Source: Puccinia triticina
Lineage: Eukaryota > Basidiomycota > Pucciniomycetes > Pucciniales > Pucciniaceae
DNA length: 64,000 nucleotides
Direction of reading: 5' to 3'
Assembly (NCBI RefSeq): GCF_026914185.1
Contig: NC_070567.1
Span: 1,116,001 to 1,180,000, forward strand
Position numbers and translations under genes: made by a program. Shown piece after piece: positions 12,395 through 22,815 of the stretch (the stretch's first letter is position 1; every line of letters starts with the position of its first letter). The notes below the pieces were generated by a model. The model saw only the letters and a list, made by a program, of their open reading frames with translations, ran no database searches and had not been told where the DNA came from.

Positions 12395-12417
12395 TCCTCC
12401 TCCCCTCCCCCAACTTA
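12395..12417 (-). other. Diverged polypurine-tract copy inside element B
   Basis: On the minus strand AAGTTGGGGGAGGGGAGGAG. Its flank (plus strand CAACTTATTCGGTTGTCCTCAG) resembles the flank of the LTR-adjacent tract (CAACTTATTGTCTGTCCCCAG). This indicates duplication of a longer block rather than chance. Confidence 0.55.
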
Positions 12418-12626
12418 TTCGGTTGTCCTCAGCCGTCGCGAACTTGTGAGAAAAACCCGTCCATCGTGATGAGCGGTCTTGAAGAAAAATGTGACGTTCC
12501 CAGACTGAATGTTTTAAGTGAGTGTACCCTCCTGGGGTTTTGAAAAAATATGCATATCCCAAAATTAAGAATGGGGAAGGTAAGTAGTAGAGGAAAAGAA
12601 GTGACTAATAAAAAAATGAATGCAAG

Positions 12627-12641
12627 TCTTCCTCCCCCAAC
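12627..12641 (-). other. Polypurine-tract copy just after element B pol
   Basis: On the minus strand AAGTTGGGGGAGGAAG, about 15 bp beyond the pol stop codon (12658). This is where a simple Gypsy element would have its polypurine tract and LTR. With the tract at 9918 it brackets the antisense-gene module. Confidence 0.55.
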
Positions 12642-12657
12642 TTAAAAATTTTGCTGG

Positions 12658-13126
12658 CTAATCTGAATCAGAAGAGTGACCACTGGAGAACTCTTCTCCT
12701 TCCTCATCCTCTGACTCCTGCTCTTCTGATGAACCTGATTGATTGGGATCCTTGTCGATTTCGATTTCAGAAAGCTCCCTTCCCCTAGGATAAAACCGTT
12801 TGATATGGGAAGCTGCATAGGCCCTCTTGAGTTCCGTCCCGTCTAGTTCTTCCAATATGTAAGCTCCTTTTGGTAGTTGTTTCTTGATCCTAAAAGGTCC
12901 ATTCCAGCGGTGCGCAAAAAGTTTCCCCCACTGGTCCTCCAGGCTTTTGTTGTAAACCAAAACCATTTCACCAGGATCCAAGGATCTCCTAAGCCTAGCC
13001 GCCATCCGCCGATCCCAATATCTGACTGATGATTCCCTGGCTCTTAGCAATTTTTCATAAGCTATTCCCAGAATCTCTTCCCGTCGCTCCAGTTGCTTGG
13101 TCTGGGCTTCCAGGAGTTCCTCCGTC
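12658..13126 (-). pseudogene. Element B integrase, C-terminal part (beyond the solo LTR)
   Basis: This continues the pol frame of 13572-14936 once the solo LTR and one GTATG copy are ignored. Recognisable blocks are YWDRRMAARLRRSLDPGEMV, KLFAHRWNGPFRIK and YAASHIKRFYPRG, matching A's integrase C-terminus block by block. The tail is acidic (SSEEQESEDEEGEEF), as in A. This is the DNA-binding/SH3-like end of integrase. Confidence 0.85.
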
Positions 13127-13131
13127 GTATG

Positions 13132-13566
13132 TGTTGGAATTTTGCCATTTCCTCTTACTTACACCTCTAAAACATTGTTTCATGTCATTCTCAAAAGCAT
13201 TGCCAGTATCCTTGTTAGTACAGATTTTATCACACCAAGTAGTCATTGAACCGTGTGTAGTAGATAATATCTTGTCATACTTGTTATCACGCATAGTCTC
13301 AGAGATAGTATAAATGAAACTTGTCTTGATCAAACTTTTTCATTATTCTATTGTCTTCCAACCACTTGTTGGCCGCTTGTTTTTAGTCTATTTAAAGCCA
13401 GCCTACAACAAGAAATTACACTCATCGGTTCTCCTCATTCTTTCTCCGCGCCCCGCTGAGCCACATCCGGTGAGAGAGTCATCCTCACTGCCCAAATTCT
13501 TGAGTTTTTATCAATACTCATCTTAGCCCTTTTATTTCTCGTGCCTGAAAGTTCTAAATTCTAACA
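13132..13566. mobile_element. Solo LTR (435 bp) inserted in element B integrase
   Basis: It starts TGTTGGAATTTTGCC and ends AAATTCTAACA, so its termini are TG...CA with near-perfect short inverted ends. A 5-bp target duplication GTATG is present at 13127-13131 and 13567-13571. It has no coding capacity. Terminal sequence and size suit a Ty1/Copia LTR, but family membership is inference. It is the youngest layer of the A-B nest. Confidence 0.88.
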
Positions 13567-13571
13567 GTATG

Positions 13572-14936
13572 AATTTCGGTCCAATCAATCCCAAGAAAAG
13601 TGTCCATCTCAATATCCACGGGTAGCACTGCTTTTTGGCCAAATACTAGCTCGTATGGTGAGTATCCAGTTGTTCGCTTGGTGGAGATTCTGTCTGCAAA
13701 AAGAACTAATGGTAGATATTCTCGCCATTTACCACCAGATTCTCCGCACATCTTGATCAGGGTGTCCTTAATGGGTCGATGGCCTCTTTCAATCATGCCA
13801 TTAGCCTCAGGGTAGTAGGGTGTAGGTGGTTTGAAAGTAGCTCCAATCTTTTCTACTGCCTTTATAAACTCGTTCTTGAATTCTGGTCCATTGTCTGCCG
13901 TGACCGTCTTGATTACGCCGTACCGATAGACCCATTCTTCAAGGAGAAATTTTCCAATGGTTGCGGCTGTCAGTTTCACCAGAGGAGCCGCTTTGACCCA
14001 TCCGGATAAATCATCCCGCACCACTAGTAAGTACTTATATTGTCCAGCCTTGATATGACAGACATCCAAAGCTACGCGCCCAAATAAGCTGCTCTCTCCT
14101 GTCGGGTGCCGTATTTCTTGTGGAACTAGTGGGTTCCTCTTTTGACAAGGTTCGCAGCTCTGTACCCATAACTTGACTTTTTTCTTCAAACTAGGCCACC
14201 AGAATCTACACACTAATCGCTGATATGTCTCTTCAAGACCACGATGCCCAAGGTCTTCATGTACCATTCGTAAAATTTTGCATTGGTAGGATGTCTTGGA
14301 GATGACTAGTTGTGACATTGGTGAGTGCCTGCGCATGAGTCGTCCTTCTTGGATAAAATAGTTTGCTGATTTTCGCTTGAGTTTCTGGAATTCGTCTGGG
14401 TTCATAGAGTGAGGTTTACGAAGCGTCCTGAGATATTCCTTCAAGTCTGTCCAGAATCCCGGGGCTTCCCATTCAAAGACCTCTGTGGTGGTGGACGTCC
14501 CATTAAATTGTGAGCAGACTTTGATTACAGGTTCATCTTCATCAAAATCCTCTGTGTCGTTATAGAATTCTTCTTCTTCGTCACTTATCGGTCGTCTAGA
14601 AAGTGCATCCGGCATTGTGAAAGTTTTTCCTGGCTTGTGGGCCATCTCAAACGAAAAGAGTTGGATGAATGCTACCCATCGTGTCATGGGTGCATTTGGG
14701 AGCGAAGGTGAGTTGATCATCTGAATTAGGGACTGTGCGTCTACCTGGAGTTCAAAGTGTTGGCCCCATAGAAGTGTCTGTAATTTCTTCAAAATTCGCG
14801 CCACACCGCAGAGTTCCAATTTTGCCTGCGAATATCTCAACTCAACCGGCAAAAACACTATTGATTCGTATAATACTGGTTGGTTTAGTCCTGTTTCAAG
14901 CTCCTGCATGTTGTGAAAGTACTGCTCCAGCCGCAA
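13572..14936 (-). pseudogene. Element B RNase H and integrase (N-terminal and core)
   Basis: RNase H: LRYSQAKLELCGVARIL and DAQSLIQMINSPSLPNA, then the tether-like GKTFTMPDALSR. Integrase: zinc-binding segment with LGHRGLEETYQRL and WVQSCEPCQKRN. The core carries ALDVCHIKAGQYKYLLVVRDD, VTADNGPEFKNEF and ANGMIERGH, supplying the D,D,E triad. The upstream RT frame meets this one near 14910 through a one-base frameshift (after GAVLSQ). The downstream end at 13572 is the solo-LTR junction. Apart from these two breaks the region is open. Confidence 0.88.
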
Positions 14937-16218
14937 TGAAACTGGAATCTACAGCCAGTACGATCAGCCCTGCGTCCGGAGAGTAGTCGAGATTCTTGAG
15001 GGTGATGTCTTCTCCAATTATCTTTTTCAACTGGTTGAAGGAATTGTCACAGCTTTCGTCCCAGAGCCATTCTATGTCTTTTCGAGTTAACTTTTGAAGG
15101 GGAGCCGCAATTTCAGACAAATTTTTTACAAAAATCCTGACGTAAGTTACTATTCCCATGAAGCCTTGGAGTTCCGTAATGTTGTTGGGAGTTGGCCATG
15201 TTGTTATTTTGTTCTTTTTCTGATCCGATACCCTCCGACCTTCTTTACAGACCACGTGACCCACAATATCCAAAGCAGGTACACAGCATGCAAACTTCTT
15301 TCCTGAAATAGTGAGTCCTGCTTCTTCTATTCGAAATAATATTTGCTCCAGTGTTTGAGCGTATTCCCAGATAAAACGGCGTATTCCTGAATTTTCTTCC
15401 AGGACTTTGTCATTGTATGTGGTGCCTGGTCCTTTAATACCCCCATCGTCGATAAACACTCCTGCGTGTTTTGGTATTTCGTCCTGAAGGATCCACATCA
15501 TTTGTGCTTGATATACTGCTACCGAGTTGGTGGCGCCTTGTGGAAGTCTCGTGAGTTGAAATCTGCCCAAAGGAGTATCAAAGGTGGTAAGGGGTCTGGA
15601 TTCTGGAGCTAATTCTCTTTCGTTGTAACCACCCATAATATCCCCCAATCCATAACAGGCACGACCGGCGAACGATTCAACAAATTCTTTGGTTGCGGGT
15701 GGTAACCCTGCATCTTTAATGGTAACCTTATTCATTTCTTGCAGGTCGTGAACTATCCTTAACTTTCCCTCATGCTTGAGTACGCAAAACACCGGACTGG
15801 AATAACTTGATGTCAATTGTTCATAGAGTTTATTCCATACCCGTTTGCGTACTTGCTCCACATATTCGTCTTTAATGGCGGCTGGGATCGGAATGGGTTT
15901 CTTCTGCCACGGCACGTGGTCGATTACTGGTATGACATAAGGTAAACCATACGAGTGCTTCAAGAGTCCTCTTTCTTCTGGCGTGAAGGCGACCGCTTTT
16001 TCCCGGATCACAATCAGGTGCTTAAAAAGTTTCAACTCTTCTTCCCAAAGCCACCCTTCTGGCCCAAAGTTAACTACCTTTAATCGTTCTTCAGTGATCC
16101 TGGAGGTAGGGGTGAAGTCTGGAGGGTTTGGCGTGAGTGGTGTTTTATATGGATCCCGTGAAAGTGGAGGTCGCTGAAGTGGAGGATTTAATGTTTGCGG
16201 AATTGGTTGGTTGATTGG
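14896..16218 (-). pseudogene. pol: Element B reverse transcriptase
   Basis: The frame is open from just after TGA 16219-16221. That TGA sits in KKV-stop-P where A has KKVRPRN, so CGA became TGA. RT blocks: SSYSSPVFCVLKHEGKLRIV, LPQGATNSVAVYQAQ, and the active-site loop VFIDDGGIKGPG with both catalytic aspartates intact (about 15440-15475). The thumb/connection and start of RNase H (LAVDSSFIAAGAVLSQ) follow. Except for the flanking stop and the frameshift near 14910, the catalytic domain looks intact. Confidence 0.88.
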
Positions 16219-16667
16219 TCAAACCTTCTTGGCAACTGGTTTATATTTTGTCATACACCATAGGTTTCCGTCTTTCCAGCTTTGGCACAGTCTGTCTTGA
16301 AATGTTGACCCTAATCCATTAGAGAGTAAAGATTTGATAGGCTGTTGCAAGTCGTTGTCTGTTTGCAATATTCTCGTGGTGTTGACGGAAGGAGATAATC
16401 CAAGACCCCTAGGTTTATTGAAAGGGCCCGAATCTGGTTTTGTAGGTGAGTCCTTCTTTATGTTACAGATTTTTAATAGCTTAAGGAAAATGATAAGAAT
16501 GTTCTTTTTAAGCGAAAAAAATTTAAAGAGGTATATTTTTATTTGTTTTGATGTTTTCCCGAAGTGTTTTAAGAGGAATGATTTGAGCCAGTCGATGAAA
16601 TCCGGCGTCCGAGATATAACCCGCTTGACTAGCTGAAGCGAGTTACTCCCTAGCTGGATGCCGGTAG

Positions 16668-19199
16668 TTATAAAAAATGCTGACTAGGTGCCTTTTTGAA
16701 CATTCGATATTCTTCGCTCTGGACATGTTCTGATGCAGGAACCGATTTCATGCTATTGGTGCTGAGGTCCTTCCGATTATCCCATCCTCGACCTTGCCCG
16801 GTTCGAGCCAATGGTACTGAAATTCGCCGGCCCTTGGTTCCTGCAAACGTGAGAGTCTCCCCCGTTTCGTGGTATTCCAAGGTGCAATCGTAGTCGAAAA
16901 GGAAAGGCCGTCCTAAAATGCAATCTTGAGCTTTTGGTGATATAAAGAGGTGAGCGGGCCCAGAAAATCAGCCAATCTGTATTGGGCAATTTTCGACTAC
17001 GCCAGTTATGTCGCATCTGGCCCCACCAACACCTTGCATGGGTATGTTTACTATCACAGATTCTAGCTCCAAATCTTCGGCTACTGATCGGGGTATGACA
17101 TTGACCATAGAACCGGAATCCACCATAAAGTCAACTTTTTCCCCGCCGATTTGCGCTGTTATGTATCCTAGGGCGCAACTGTAGTAGCATGGGTCAGACG
17201 GACCTTCTTCCTCTGGTAGGGTGGTCATTGGCGCCGCTACTTTAGCTTCTTTAGTTGCAATGTAGGTGGTTGAGGTATTCTTCCCCGAAAGACGTCCCTG
17301 CAACTTTGCTATGATCTGTTCTGTGTAAGAAGGTGATATTGCAGTGAGTTGCACAAAAGTTGTAGGAATCTTAACATTGTCCAAGTCATGTATTAGAGCT
17401 TCCTCTGGGGATTCCTTCGTGCTGATAGTCGGTATTCGTTCCCTACTCCAGACTTTCTCAGACGTCCTCCTAGGTAGTTCTTTTGGAGCAGGAGCTTCCT
17501 CCCCGTCTTCTTGGTCAATATCCATAGTATCCTTCTCTGGTTCTTGAATCCTAACGCTTCGACGTCCCTTCTGTCCTTCAGATCTTGTAATAGCATGGTT
17601 CTTCATAAAGTTATCTGCTCCTAACAACGGTGGGTCCCAATCTATGGTTTGCGCCGAAGACTTCATAAGCGGAGTATTCCCGTTCCCATTTCTTCGAGAT
17701 TCTGCCAAACTTCTGATGGCATCCTGCATTTGAGGATTTGCTGATGAGGTGGCAACTACCGAGTGAATTGGCCTTGAAGGTATCCATGTTATGTGTTCCC
17801 CATTGGGTAAGAACCAATCTTTCCCCACTCGTTTCACCAATCCTTGTTCCTTGTCTTTCAGAAATTCTGGGCATCTTGCCGTAGCGTGCCCTTCTCTTTT
17901 GCAGTAATAACAGACCATGGTTTTGTATAATGGTGTTGATGGTCGTGGCCCTTCTTGAGAAAATTCTTGTCTATCTGTGGCACCTTGTTGGTTGTATGTT
18001 GTTGGTAAGATACTCTGCATTTTCTGTTTCATTGCTGCAAATTCTTGCTGCATGTCTTGAATCCGTTGTTCCACTATCTTATCGTTTGGTGTTTCCTTTA
18101 ACATCTGATCTCGTTGCTTCCCATCTCCTTTCTTTATGTCCAAGTCTTTCTGCATTGTACGGTTTGCTTCCGAGAAATTTGAGAGATTCGTGTATCCCTC
18201 GTCAACTCGCACTTCCGTTTCTGCCGCTATCAGTAAATTGTCCCATTTAGGAGCCTTGTTACTTCCATCCTTGGCTTTTGGTAGTTGATCCTTGGTGACT
18301 AGTGTACGTTTGATGCTTCGTTGACTCTCAATTGAAAAGGCGCTTAAGAATAATATTCCGGCGTCGTCGTTCTTGTTGATATGTTCGTTTTTTACCAGAT
18401 AGGAGAGTACTAGCGTGAACTTTGATACATATAGCTTATAGTCCCGATAATTTGTGATACCCTCCTTTGCTTGTTGTTTTGCTACTTTCACAAGGTCGTC
18501 GATTGTATACATGATCATATTATCCAGGTCGCCCCATGCTTTCACCATTTCTGCTCGGAGTTTTGTCCAATCGTAAGCGTCGTATCCGTCCATTTCCTCA
18601 AGTTGACATTTTAACTCCTCCTTTCGTATAAATCTCAGGATCTGAGCCGCTTTATCGTGATCGGTGGCCCCGTATGCATTCGCTGTTCTTTCAAATCTGT
18701 TAAGGAACTTCATGAACTGAGTTCCTTCATAGTAAAGTCCCGAGTCCTTGATAATGACCGGCCTTGGTGGGTAGGCAGCCTTGTAATATGCTGACCCAGT
18801 TTGTTGATCTGGTTTTCGTGGTTCTGGTTGTAAAGGTTGTTGTTGTCCAGCCTGAGCCTGATTTCTTTTTGGTTGAAACTGAGGCTGGAACATTGGTTCT
18901 TGTCTGTTTTCCGTGTTGTGTATTCCATACCCAGATGGTTGTTGTTGTCGAGGTGTGGATTGTCTCGGTGGTATATTTTGATGTTGTGGGGTTTCATCTG
19001 AATCTGATACGTCTTCTTCCATTTGGGTCCGGAACTGATTTTCTGGTCCTTTCCCTTTGTCCTTTCGAGGTGGTGGCGGTGGATTCTGGGTATCCTGGTT
19101 CCAAAGCGTTCCTGAAGTTCTGGCTAGTGGTCTGTTCCTGAACGGGGTCAAGGGTGCGAATCCATCTTCCAAATCTGGTATATTGAATGTTAAACTCAT
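16668..19199 (-). pseudogene. gag: Element B gag-protease
   Basis: ATG 19199 starts MSLTFNIPDLEDG. The N-terminus is rich in Gln and Pro. The capsid-like part at about residues 145-290 has YYEGTQFMKFLNRFERTA and DKAAQILRFIRKEEL. The zinc knuckle CYYCKREGHATARC (CX2CX4HX4C) is at about 17875-17915. The protease motif VDSGSMVNVIP lies at about 17090-17122. An in-frame TGA at 16965-16967 interrupts the protease, whose end (CILGRPFLFDYDC) follows in the same frame. The frame closes at 16668. Pol lies in another frame downstream. Confidence 0.88.
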
Positions 19200-19805
19200 G
19201 TTGTTTTGTGTTGATTCCTAGTTTTTATAATATGTCGATCCTTGGCTAACTGTTACTGTGCTCTGAAAAAGAAACAATAATATCTCTGGTCTCTGGTCTC
19301 TTTACCAGGGCAATTTGGGGGTTCTCTTCTCAATACTTCAAAAAAAAAAATAACTTTTACCGTAATGGGAGTATTCTTCAAACAGTATCCTAATTATCCG
19401 AATCCTTAGGTACTACACACCGTCGTTCAGTATATAATTGGCTGTTTCCTTCGAGTTGGATCCAGAGTTTTCTTCTAACAGTATCTGATTATCCGGATCC
19501 TTTGGTACGACACACCGTCTTCCAGTATATAATCAGCCGCTTCCTTCGAAAAAACTCCTTTCAGATCCGGTGGTTACACTTTCTCTTCAGAGGTTTGTAA
19601 TCGGTCCCGTAGATGGTTCCTAAAATTGAACTAGTCGTCCAACAGAATAACTGAATATGCCGTTGAGTATTCTAGATTTGTTGATAAATTTGATTCCTTT
19701 TTCCGTCCAAAGTTGAAATCCTTCGACGAATGCTTCTGGTTTCGATTGAAATTGGTTATACGTTTGTCGATCCACAAGATTATCCTATCACGTTGGGGAC
19801 TCCCT
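19200..19805 (-). other. Element B 5' leader
   Basis: About 600 bp between the 5' LTR and gag, with no coding sign. A motif ending in a GTAC(T/G)ACACACCGTC(G/T)TTC(C/A)AGTATATAAT block occurs twice (about 19411-19439 and 19506-19533), a roughly 95-bp imperfect tandem duplication. No standard TGG-type primer-binding site follows the LTR. Confidence 0.5.
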
Positions 19806-19894
19806 TGTACAACTCAAAAGTGTTCCTGAGAACCTTTTACTGAATGGAGAAGGGGATGATGGAGGTGCAAACTCTGCCCTTCTATACTACCAGA

Positions 19895-19927
<33 letters not shown>

Positions 19928-20537
19928 TTAATGAAGTGATAGGGTTGGTTGGTTCAAGATGAGCTTGTTGATGACACTGAATAATTTGTTGATATTGTTA
20001 TTGTAAGGGTTGTTATGTATGTAGGTTGTTAAATGTATGTAAGGTTGTTTATGTAAATGTTGGGTTGACTGTAATTGGTGAGTAATGAACTCCGGAAAAG
20101 ACCACTGAGGGGGGGAAGAGAGCTCCTTATATAGAAAAATGTGAGGGAATTTAGCTACAAGGAGGCCATGTATGAGGGATTTTAGCTGCAGGGAAACTGA
20201 ATGAGTGACTATGATTGGTCAGAACATGAGGGATTTAATGTGGTACTTCTATGATGTCACCTGCAGCTGTCAGTTGTGAAGATCCACTAATTTAGAATGC
20301 ATGTACATACTATGCAGTGTAGATGAGTATGTGTAGCTGTCCAGCAGCTAGGTTGTGTATGTAAACGTGAGGTTGTAATAGGAGGTGAGGTGTATATGTA
20401 GCTTGGAATGTAACTTCTAGTCCTGTCAAGTCCCGTCCTTGCGCCATAGTCCATGATTCCTGATGAATACTATGTAAATAAAAGAAAACAGAGAATTTTT
20501 TTATTTTTGATGTAGTGGAACCTTTCCATCTACCACA
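19806..20537 (-). repeat. Element B 5' LTR
   Basis: A 732-bp direct repeat of 9186-9917 with about three differences seen. The element-side end is ...GTTGTACA; the outer end TGTGGTAG abuts the CCGT duplication at 20538-20541. The minus-strand TATATAAGG promoter motif lies at about 20128-20136. Confidence 0.92.
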
Positions 20538-20878
20538 CCGTGTTTACGGGCCCACGCCTGGGCTTGTTGGACATATTCTTTGGCGCTTGAGCAGTCGGCA
20601 CAATTGGGCGGTGGCGTCATAAGGTCTTCACCGTGTGCGGAGGGCGACTTGGTGCGGGAACTGACCGAGATAACAGACGGGGAACGTTCCGCACGAGAGC
20701 TTCGGGATCCAGAAGGCGTTGGACGGTTTTGCGATTCGCGGTTTCTGCGGGAGCTGTCGGATTTGGGAGTGAAGGCGGAGCAGCGGCGTTTTGAATCTTT
20801 ACAGTTGTTACACGCACGACCAGCGCGGGAGTAGACGCAGGGTAGTCCGAGTCGGATCCAGCGATTGCAAGCTACCAT
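20538..20878 (-). pseudogene. Antisense accessory gene of element A, N-terminal part (cysteine cluster)
   Basis: ATG 20878 begins MVACNRWIRLGLPCVYSRAG and leads into a cluster spaced C-X9-C-X8-C-X2-C-X6-C. Its last part, ACNNCKDSKRRC, looks like half of a fungal Zn2Cys6 DNA-binding cluster. A basic Ser/Arg-rich stretch follows. The frame runs without a stop to the element B insertion site and resumes at 9181. The ATG is 17 bp inside the 3' LTR border, so its promoter must lie in the LTR: a minus-strand TATATAA is found about 130 bp upstream. DNA or RNA binding is a guess from the cysteines only. Confidence 0.65.
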
Positions 20879-20894
20879 ACTGAACGGGAGGAGA

Positions 20895-21855
20895 TGTGTG
20901 GGAAAGGAGGATGAGGTTGTATGGGTATGTGTGACAAGTGTGGGAGCGGGCGAATGGGTGGGAAGATCCTGGGGGCAGGACTTCAAAACTGGGGCGGATG
21001 TGGTGATTTATATAGGCGAGCGCAGTAGAATGTCCATGGGGGATAGCGCGGGCGGGGAATGCACGAAGCCGCTCAGGCAGAGTGCATTCCGGTGACATAA
21101 GCACTGAGGATGAGGTCAGGAAAGCACACTAGGAAAGCTTACGGAAAGTCACGCGCGGATTGGAATGCACGGATCGCCAATTGCGGATTGCGGATTTCGG
21201 ATCGGGTATTTGGATCGGAGCGGAAAAGACAGGGCTGGACTGCGGCGGGACTACACACGTGGACTGGTAGCAGCGGCGCGTCAGCGGGTGAGCCATGACA
21301 GCCAGAGCGGGTGGAACCGGGGTGAAGGCGGTGGCGAGAGAACGACTGACAGGGGCTAGACAGAGGACGGTGGGAGGACAAGCGTTGGAGAGTGACGAGC
21401 GGGATAGCAGGCGAAGCTGGAGGACTAGTGCGGGAAAGTGTCAGGTGTGCGGGATTGGGTGGGAACGGTGACATGCGTGGAGGGAAGGACGGGGGTGGCT
21501 CAGGGTTTTCTCCTCTCTTTTTCATCATCCTACTATCATCATCCTATCATATTTATTACGGATTTCACTCATCATTGTACTTACAACTACGGACGTACAA
21601 GAGTTATTGGAGATTATCTGTGTTCTTATTCTGATTGGAGAGTTACTGCGGATTCTTGCGTTTACAAAGTGCGGAGCTTCATTCACTTGCGGATTATTAC
21701 GCTATAGATCAGGCTTGGTAGAGGAGCGCTGAAGGCTAGCGGAAAGTAGAAGTGCGGAGCCGAGTTACCAACAATCACACAGCCAGGACATCAATATTCT
21801 TGAGGAAGGCAGTCAGCGGAAATTCTTCACCAGCTAACCAGCTTTCTTTCTCACA
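20895..21855 (+). repeat. Element A 3' LTR
   Basis: The end at 21855 (TTTCTTTCTCACA) is fixed by the match to 1-599. The start is placed at TGTGTGGGAAAGG because it follows a polypurine run (AACGGGAGGAGA) and its first bases mirror the LTR end (TGTGAGAAAGAAAG when inverted). Element B uses a very similar tract-LTR junction. The start is inference, because the matching part of the 5' LTR is outside the window. Confidence 0.7.
21008..21016 (-). promoter_or_regulatory. TATA box for the antisense gene, inside the 3' LTR of A
   Basis: The minus strand reads CCTATATAA, about 130 bp upstream of the antisense ATG at 20878. This suggests the LTR drives transcription in both directions. Confidence 0.45.
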
Positions 21856-22297
21856 CCGGGAGCCCGTTTTTTTGGAAAAAGAGGTGCGGCACCCGGGTAC
21901 CGCCCCCAAGTACCGCTTTCCCCCGCCGGGTTAATTGGGTAACCCCCGCCCCCCCGGCCCTTGGCCCTCTCTGAGCTTCCCTCAATGACTGACAATAGAC
22001 CGGTCATCAAGGACGGTCCCTGGTGCAATCATCAAGGGGAGTTGTCACTCCCCTCAATGACAAGTGTGTGCTGGTTGTTGGGGGAGCACCCTCAATGACC
22101 ATGACCAACCTGTTTGATGACCGGAACAGGTTGGTAATTGCTTTTCTAGTCATTGAAAGGTCCTCCCCTCAATGACCAACCTGTTGCGGTCATTGAGGGT
22201 GATGACGCGTCCATTCTGGTCATCAAGGAAACCTCTTGGTGACCTTTTTGATGAAAAAAGCTGGCGGGTACCGCTGGTACCCGCCAGGCGGTGCCGG
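21856..22297. other. Spacer between two facing A-type LTR ends, rich in short inverted repeats
   Basis: No gene. Both ends start with the same few bases outside the LTR (CACACCGG), followed by GGTACCG-type palindromes. The middle (21975-22260) has many alternating copies of TCAATGACC/GGTCATTGA and GACCGGTCATCAAGG-like words. Similar words recur at 62165-62350. Confidence 0.5.
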
Positions 22298-22815
22298 TGT
22301 GAGAATAAAAGCTGGTTAGTCGGTGGAAAAGTCCGCTGACCGCCTTCTTCAAGAATATTAGTGTCTGGGCTGTGTGATTGTCGGTAACTCGGCTCCGCAC
22401 TGCTACTTTCCGCTAGCCTCCAGCGCTCCTCTACTGAGCCTGATCTATAGCGTAATAATCCGCAAGTGAATAAAGCTCTGCACTTAGTAAGCACCAAATC
22501 CGCAAGTAACTCTTCAATTAAAGATAAGATCACGAAATAAGTCCTAATAACTCTAGTACTTCCGTAGTTGTAAGTAAAAAATGATGAGTAATCCCCCCAA
22601 AAATAATGATAGGATAATAGGATAAGGTGAGAAAAGAGAAAAATCCATGAGTCCCCCTTTTCCCATCCTTCCCTCCACGCAAATTGCCGTTCCCACCCAA
22701 TCCCGCACGTCTGACACTTTCCCGCACTAGTCCTCCAGCTCCGCCCGCTATTCCGCACGTCACTTTCCCAGACTCTGCTCCTCTCCAATGCTTGATCTCC
22801 CGCCGTCCTCTGTCA
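22298..22815 (-). repeat. Inverted partial LTR related to element A
   Basis: The minus strand from 22815 to 22298 follows element A's LTR (about 21345-21855) with scattered differences and one 20-30 bp insertion, ending at the same TCTCACA boundary. It points at the A 3' LTR, making a large imperfect palindrome of arms about 0.5 kb and spacer 0.44 kb. The far end is truncated at about 22815. Confidence 0.8.

Larger units (their letters stand above)
9186..20537 (-). mobile_element. Element B: young Ty3/Gypsy LTR retrotransposon inserted in element A
   Basis: An 11.35-kb element on the minus strand: 5' LTR 19806-20537, gag-protease, RT/RNase H, integrase, antisense accessory gene, 3' LTR 9186-9917. 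Both LTRs are 732 bp, start and end TG...CA, and differ at only about three positions by eye, so the insertion is recent. The target duplication CCGT lies at 9182-9185 and 20538-20541. Despite its youth the coding region has stops (16219-16221 and 16965-16967), a frameshift (about 14910) and a solo-LTR insertion. It was therefore probably mobilised in trans or decayed fast. Confidence 0.92.
1..21855 (+). mobile_element. Element A: Ty3/Gypsy LTR retrotransposon, decayed, split by element B
   Basis: A Ty3/Gypsy element read left to right: partial 5' LTR (1-599), gag, protease, RT/RNase H, integrase, an antisense accessory gene, and the 3' LTR (20895-21855). The stretch 9186-20537 is element B inserted within it. 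The order PR-RT-RH-IN and the zinc-knuckle gag define the superfamily. The parts on both sides of B share a dense use of the pentamer GCGGA, and the antisense gene reads through the B insertion site, so both parts belong to one element. The two LTRs differ by roughly 3 percent by eye plus a 13-bp duplication in the 5' copy. All coding parts carry stops or frameshifts, so this copy is not autonomous. Confidence 0.85.
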
